DNA of 14,790 nt, taken from NCBI GenBank assembly GCA_036556965.1, contig DATBIO010000234.1, positions 1-14,790 on the forward strand. Reading direction: 5' to 3'. This DNA comes from DATBIO01 sp036556965. GTDB lineage: Bacteria > Acidobacteriota > Vicinamibacteria > Fen-336. Below are positions 13,309 through 14,790 of this stretch, piece by piece. The notes under the pieces were generated by a model. It searched no databases. It was not told the DNA's origin and saw only the letters and a program-made list of their open reading frames with translations. Position numbers and translations under genes: made by a program. Within the stretch, counting starts at the first letter, position 1. The number at the start of each line of letters is the position of its first letter.

Positions 13309-14001
13309 GTGGCCGAGCGCGTCCTGGTCATCGACGACGACGAGCAGCTCTCCGCCATGCTCGGCGAGTACCTCGGCGGGGCGGGGCTCGTCGTGCGCTC
13401 GGTCCCCAGCGCGCTGCGCGGCCTGCGCCTGCTGGAGGCGGGCGGCTTCGACGCGGTGGTCCTCGACGTGATGCTGCCGGACCTCGACGGCTTCGAGGCC
13501 TGCCGTCGCATCCGCGCCACCTCCGACGTGCCCGTCATCATGCTCACCGCGCGGGGCGAGGACACGGACCGCATCGTGGGCCTGGAGCTGGGCGCGGACG
13601 ACTACCTGCCCAAGCCCTTCAACCCGCGCGAGCTGCTAGCCCGCCTGCGCGCGGTGCTGCGGCGGCGCGCCGCGCCGGCGGCGGGGACGTCGCTGCGCTT
13701 CGGGCGCCTGGAGATCGACCGCGCGGCGCGGGTGGCGCGGGTGGACGGGCAGGACCGGGCCCTCACCGCGCACCAGTTCGACCTCCTGGTGGCGCTGGCG
13801 GAGAGCGCGGGCCGCGTGCTCTCCCGCGACAGCCTCATGCAGAAGGTGCGCGGCCTGGACCTGGAGGCCTTCGACCGCAGCATCGACGTGCACGTCTCGC
13901 GCATCCGCGCCGCCATCGAGGACGACCCGCGCCGGCCGCGGCGGATCCTGACCGTGCGCGGGGCGGGGTACGTCTTCGCCCGAAGCCAGGACGAGGGCTG
14001 A
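13309..14001 (+). CDS. OmpR/PhoB-family response regulator (CpxR-like)
   Basis: A 230-residue two-domain regulator. The receiver has VLVIDDDE (acidic pocket D9-D11), phospho-acceptor Asp53 in VVLDVMLPD, Thr80 in IMLTARG and Lys102 in LPKPF. The C-terminal winged helix (about 130-227) has LTAHQFDLLVALAE, a VLSRDSLM stretch, the recognition helix around FDRSIDVHVSRIRAAIEDD and a GAGYVF wing. It binds direct repeats about 10 bp apart, which matches the site at 11520-11534. The start is GTG at 13309, giving MAERVLVIDDDE. It is followed by the kinase gene after 1 bp. The CpxR analogy is from context and family; PhoB, RstA and OmpR types are not excluded. Confidence 0.92.
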   Translation: MAERVLVIDDDEQLSAMLGEYLGGAGLVVRSVPSALRGLRLLEAGGFDAVVLDVMLPDLDGFEACRRIRATSDVPVIMLTARGEDTDRIVGLELGADDYLPKPFNPRELLARLRAVLRRRAAPAAGTSLRFGRLEIDRAARVARVDGQDRALTAHQFDLLVALAESAGRVLSRDSLMQKVRGLDLEAFDRSIDVHVSRIRAAIEDDPRRPRRILTVRGAGYVFARSQDEG

Positions 14002-14002
14002 G

Positions 14003-14790
14003 GTGCGGCGCCTCTACCTCCAGCTCTACGTCGCCTTCCTCGGCATCCTTCTCGTGTTCGGCCTCCTGCTCGTGGGCGCGTTCGCGCTCGCCCCGCGCGA
14101 CCCCGGCGACCCCCGCGTGCTCGACGGCCTGGGGGTGATGGTGGCGGAGCTGCTGCCCCCGGACCGGCCGCGCGCGGAGGGCGAGGAGGTCCTGCGGCGC
14201 CTGGCGGGCGCCCTGGGCATCCAGGCCACGCTGTGGACGGGGGACGGCAAGCTGCTGGCGTGGGCGGGAGCCGAGCTGCCCTACCCGGGAGGCGGCCGCG
14301 CGCGCAGCGGCTGGATGCGCCGCCGGGGCGGCGCCGTCGGCGCCTTGCGCCTGCCCGACGGCCGCTGGCTGGTGGCGCGCCATGCCCACCGCGCTCCCCC
14401 CCACACCTACGGCGTGTTCGTGGCCCTGGGCCTCCTCGCCCTGGCCGTGTTCGTCGGGGCCTATCCCCTGGCCCGGCGCCTGACCCGGCGGCTGGAGCGC
14501 TTGCGGGCGGGGGTGGAGAGGCTGGGCGCGGGGGGCTTCGAGGAGCGCGTGCCGGTGGAGGGGCGGGACGAGGTGGCGGCGCTGGCCGGCAGCTTCAACC
14601 AGGCGGCGGACCGCATCGAGAGGCTGGTGGGAGCCCAGCGCGCGATGCTGGCCGGGGCCTCGCACGAGCTGCGCTCGCCGCTTGCCCGCATCCGCATGGC
14701 GGTGGAGCTGCTGGGGGACGAGCACGAGGCCCTCAAGGCGCGCATGGCGCGGGACGTGGGCGAGCTCGACTCCCTCATCGAGGAGATGCT
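14003..14790 (+). CDS. sensor histidine kinase, N-terminal part (CpxA-like, cut by window edge)
   Basis: The first 262 residues of a membrane sensor kinase that runs off the right edge. It starts at GTG 14003, with GAGGG ahead, one base after the regulator stop. Helix 1 (about 5-28) is followed by a periplasmic sensor segment of about 100 residues (30-130), helix 2 (about 136-155), a HAMP linker (RRLERLRAGVERLGAGGF then DEVAALAGSFNQ), and the dimerisation H-box ASHELRSPLARIRMAVEL with phospho-acceptor His221. The ATP-binding domain lies outside the window. Length and layout match CpxA/OmpR-family kinases. A CpxP-like partner is encoded three genes upstream. Confidence 0.9.
   Translation, partial: MRRLYLQLYVAFLGILLVFGLLLVGAFALAPRDPGDPRVLDGLGVMVAELLPPDRPRAEGEEVLRRLAGALGIQATLWTGDGKLLAWAGAELPYPGGGRARSGWMRRRGGAVGALRLPDGRWLVARHAHRAPPHTYGVFVALGLLALAVFVGAYPLARRLTRRLERLRAGVERLGAGGFEERVPVEGRDEVAALAGSFNQAADRIERLVGAQRAMLAGASHELRSPLARIRMAVELLGDEHEALKARMARDVGELDSLIEEM

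Overview
The window is very GC-rich, uses G/C at third codon positions, and is packed with overlapping genes that often start at GTG or TTG. Shine-Dalgarno sites, a CpxP/two-component envelope module and GT-C/ICMT-type membrane enzymes point to a Gram-negative bacterium with a high-GC genome. Myxococcota, Acidobacteriota or Methylomirabilota-like lineages would fit, but the sequence alone does not settle the phylum. No rRNA, tRNA, insertion sequence or CRISPR array was seen.

Layout. (1) Bases 1-132 are the 3' end of an unidentified plus-strand gene. (2) Two minus-strand genes follow, reading leftward: a SAM methyltransferase (2803-2165) and a large GT-C-like membrane protein (2161-137). (3) A 142-bp divergent promoter region (2804-2945) holds three perfect inverted repeats and the most AT-rich stretch noticed in the window. 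(4) On the plus strand come a radical SAM protein (2946-3986) and a short-chain dehydrogenase (3994-4788). (5) After a 142-bp leader with an extended -10 promoter candidate and an 8-bp hairpin, a tight six-gene lipid operon runs from 4931 to 10350: a serine palmitoyltransferase-like AONS enzyme, an acetoacetate-decarboxylase-fold protein lacking the expected lysines, a DAG/sphingoid kinase-family lipid kinase, a PlsC-type acyltransferase, a Tam41-like CDP-lipid synthase and a CDP-alcohol phosphatidyltransferase. (6) A minus-strand DinB-LOG pair (11473-10363) lies between this operon and the next module. (7) On the plus strand, a CpxP/Spy-like protein, an ICMT/PEMT-type membrane methyltransferase with an unusual C-terminal domain, an OmpR-family response regulator and the start of its histidine kinase run off the right edge.

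How the genes may work together. The AONS enzyme, SDR and lipid kinase could make and phosphorylate an amino-acid-derived long-chain base. PlsC could acylate the lipid, the Tam41-like enzyme could activate it with CTP, and the CDP-alcohol transferase could attach a polar head. In other words, the cluster may encode a sphingolipid-like phospholipid pathway from backbone to headgroup. The enzyme families are read from motifs; the joined pathway is inference. The right-hand module resembles the Cpx envelope-stress system, and a GTGAA-N5-GTGAA repeat just upstream of the CpxP-like gene suggests autoregulation.
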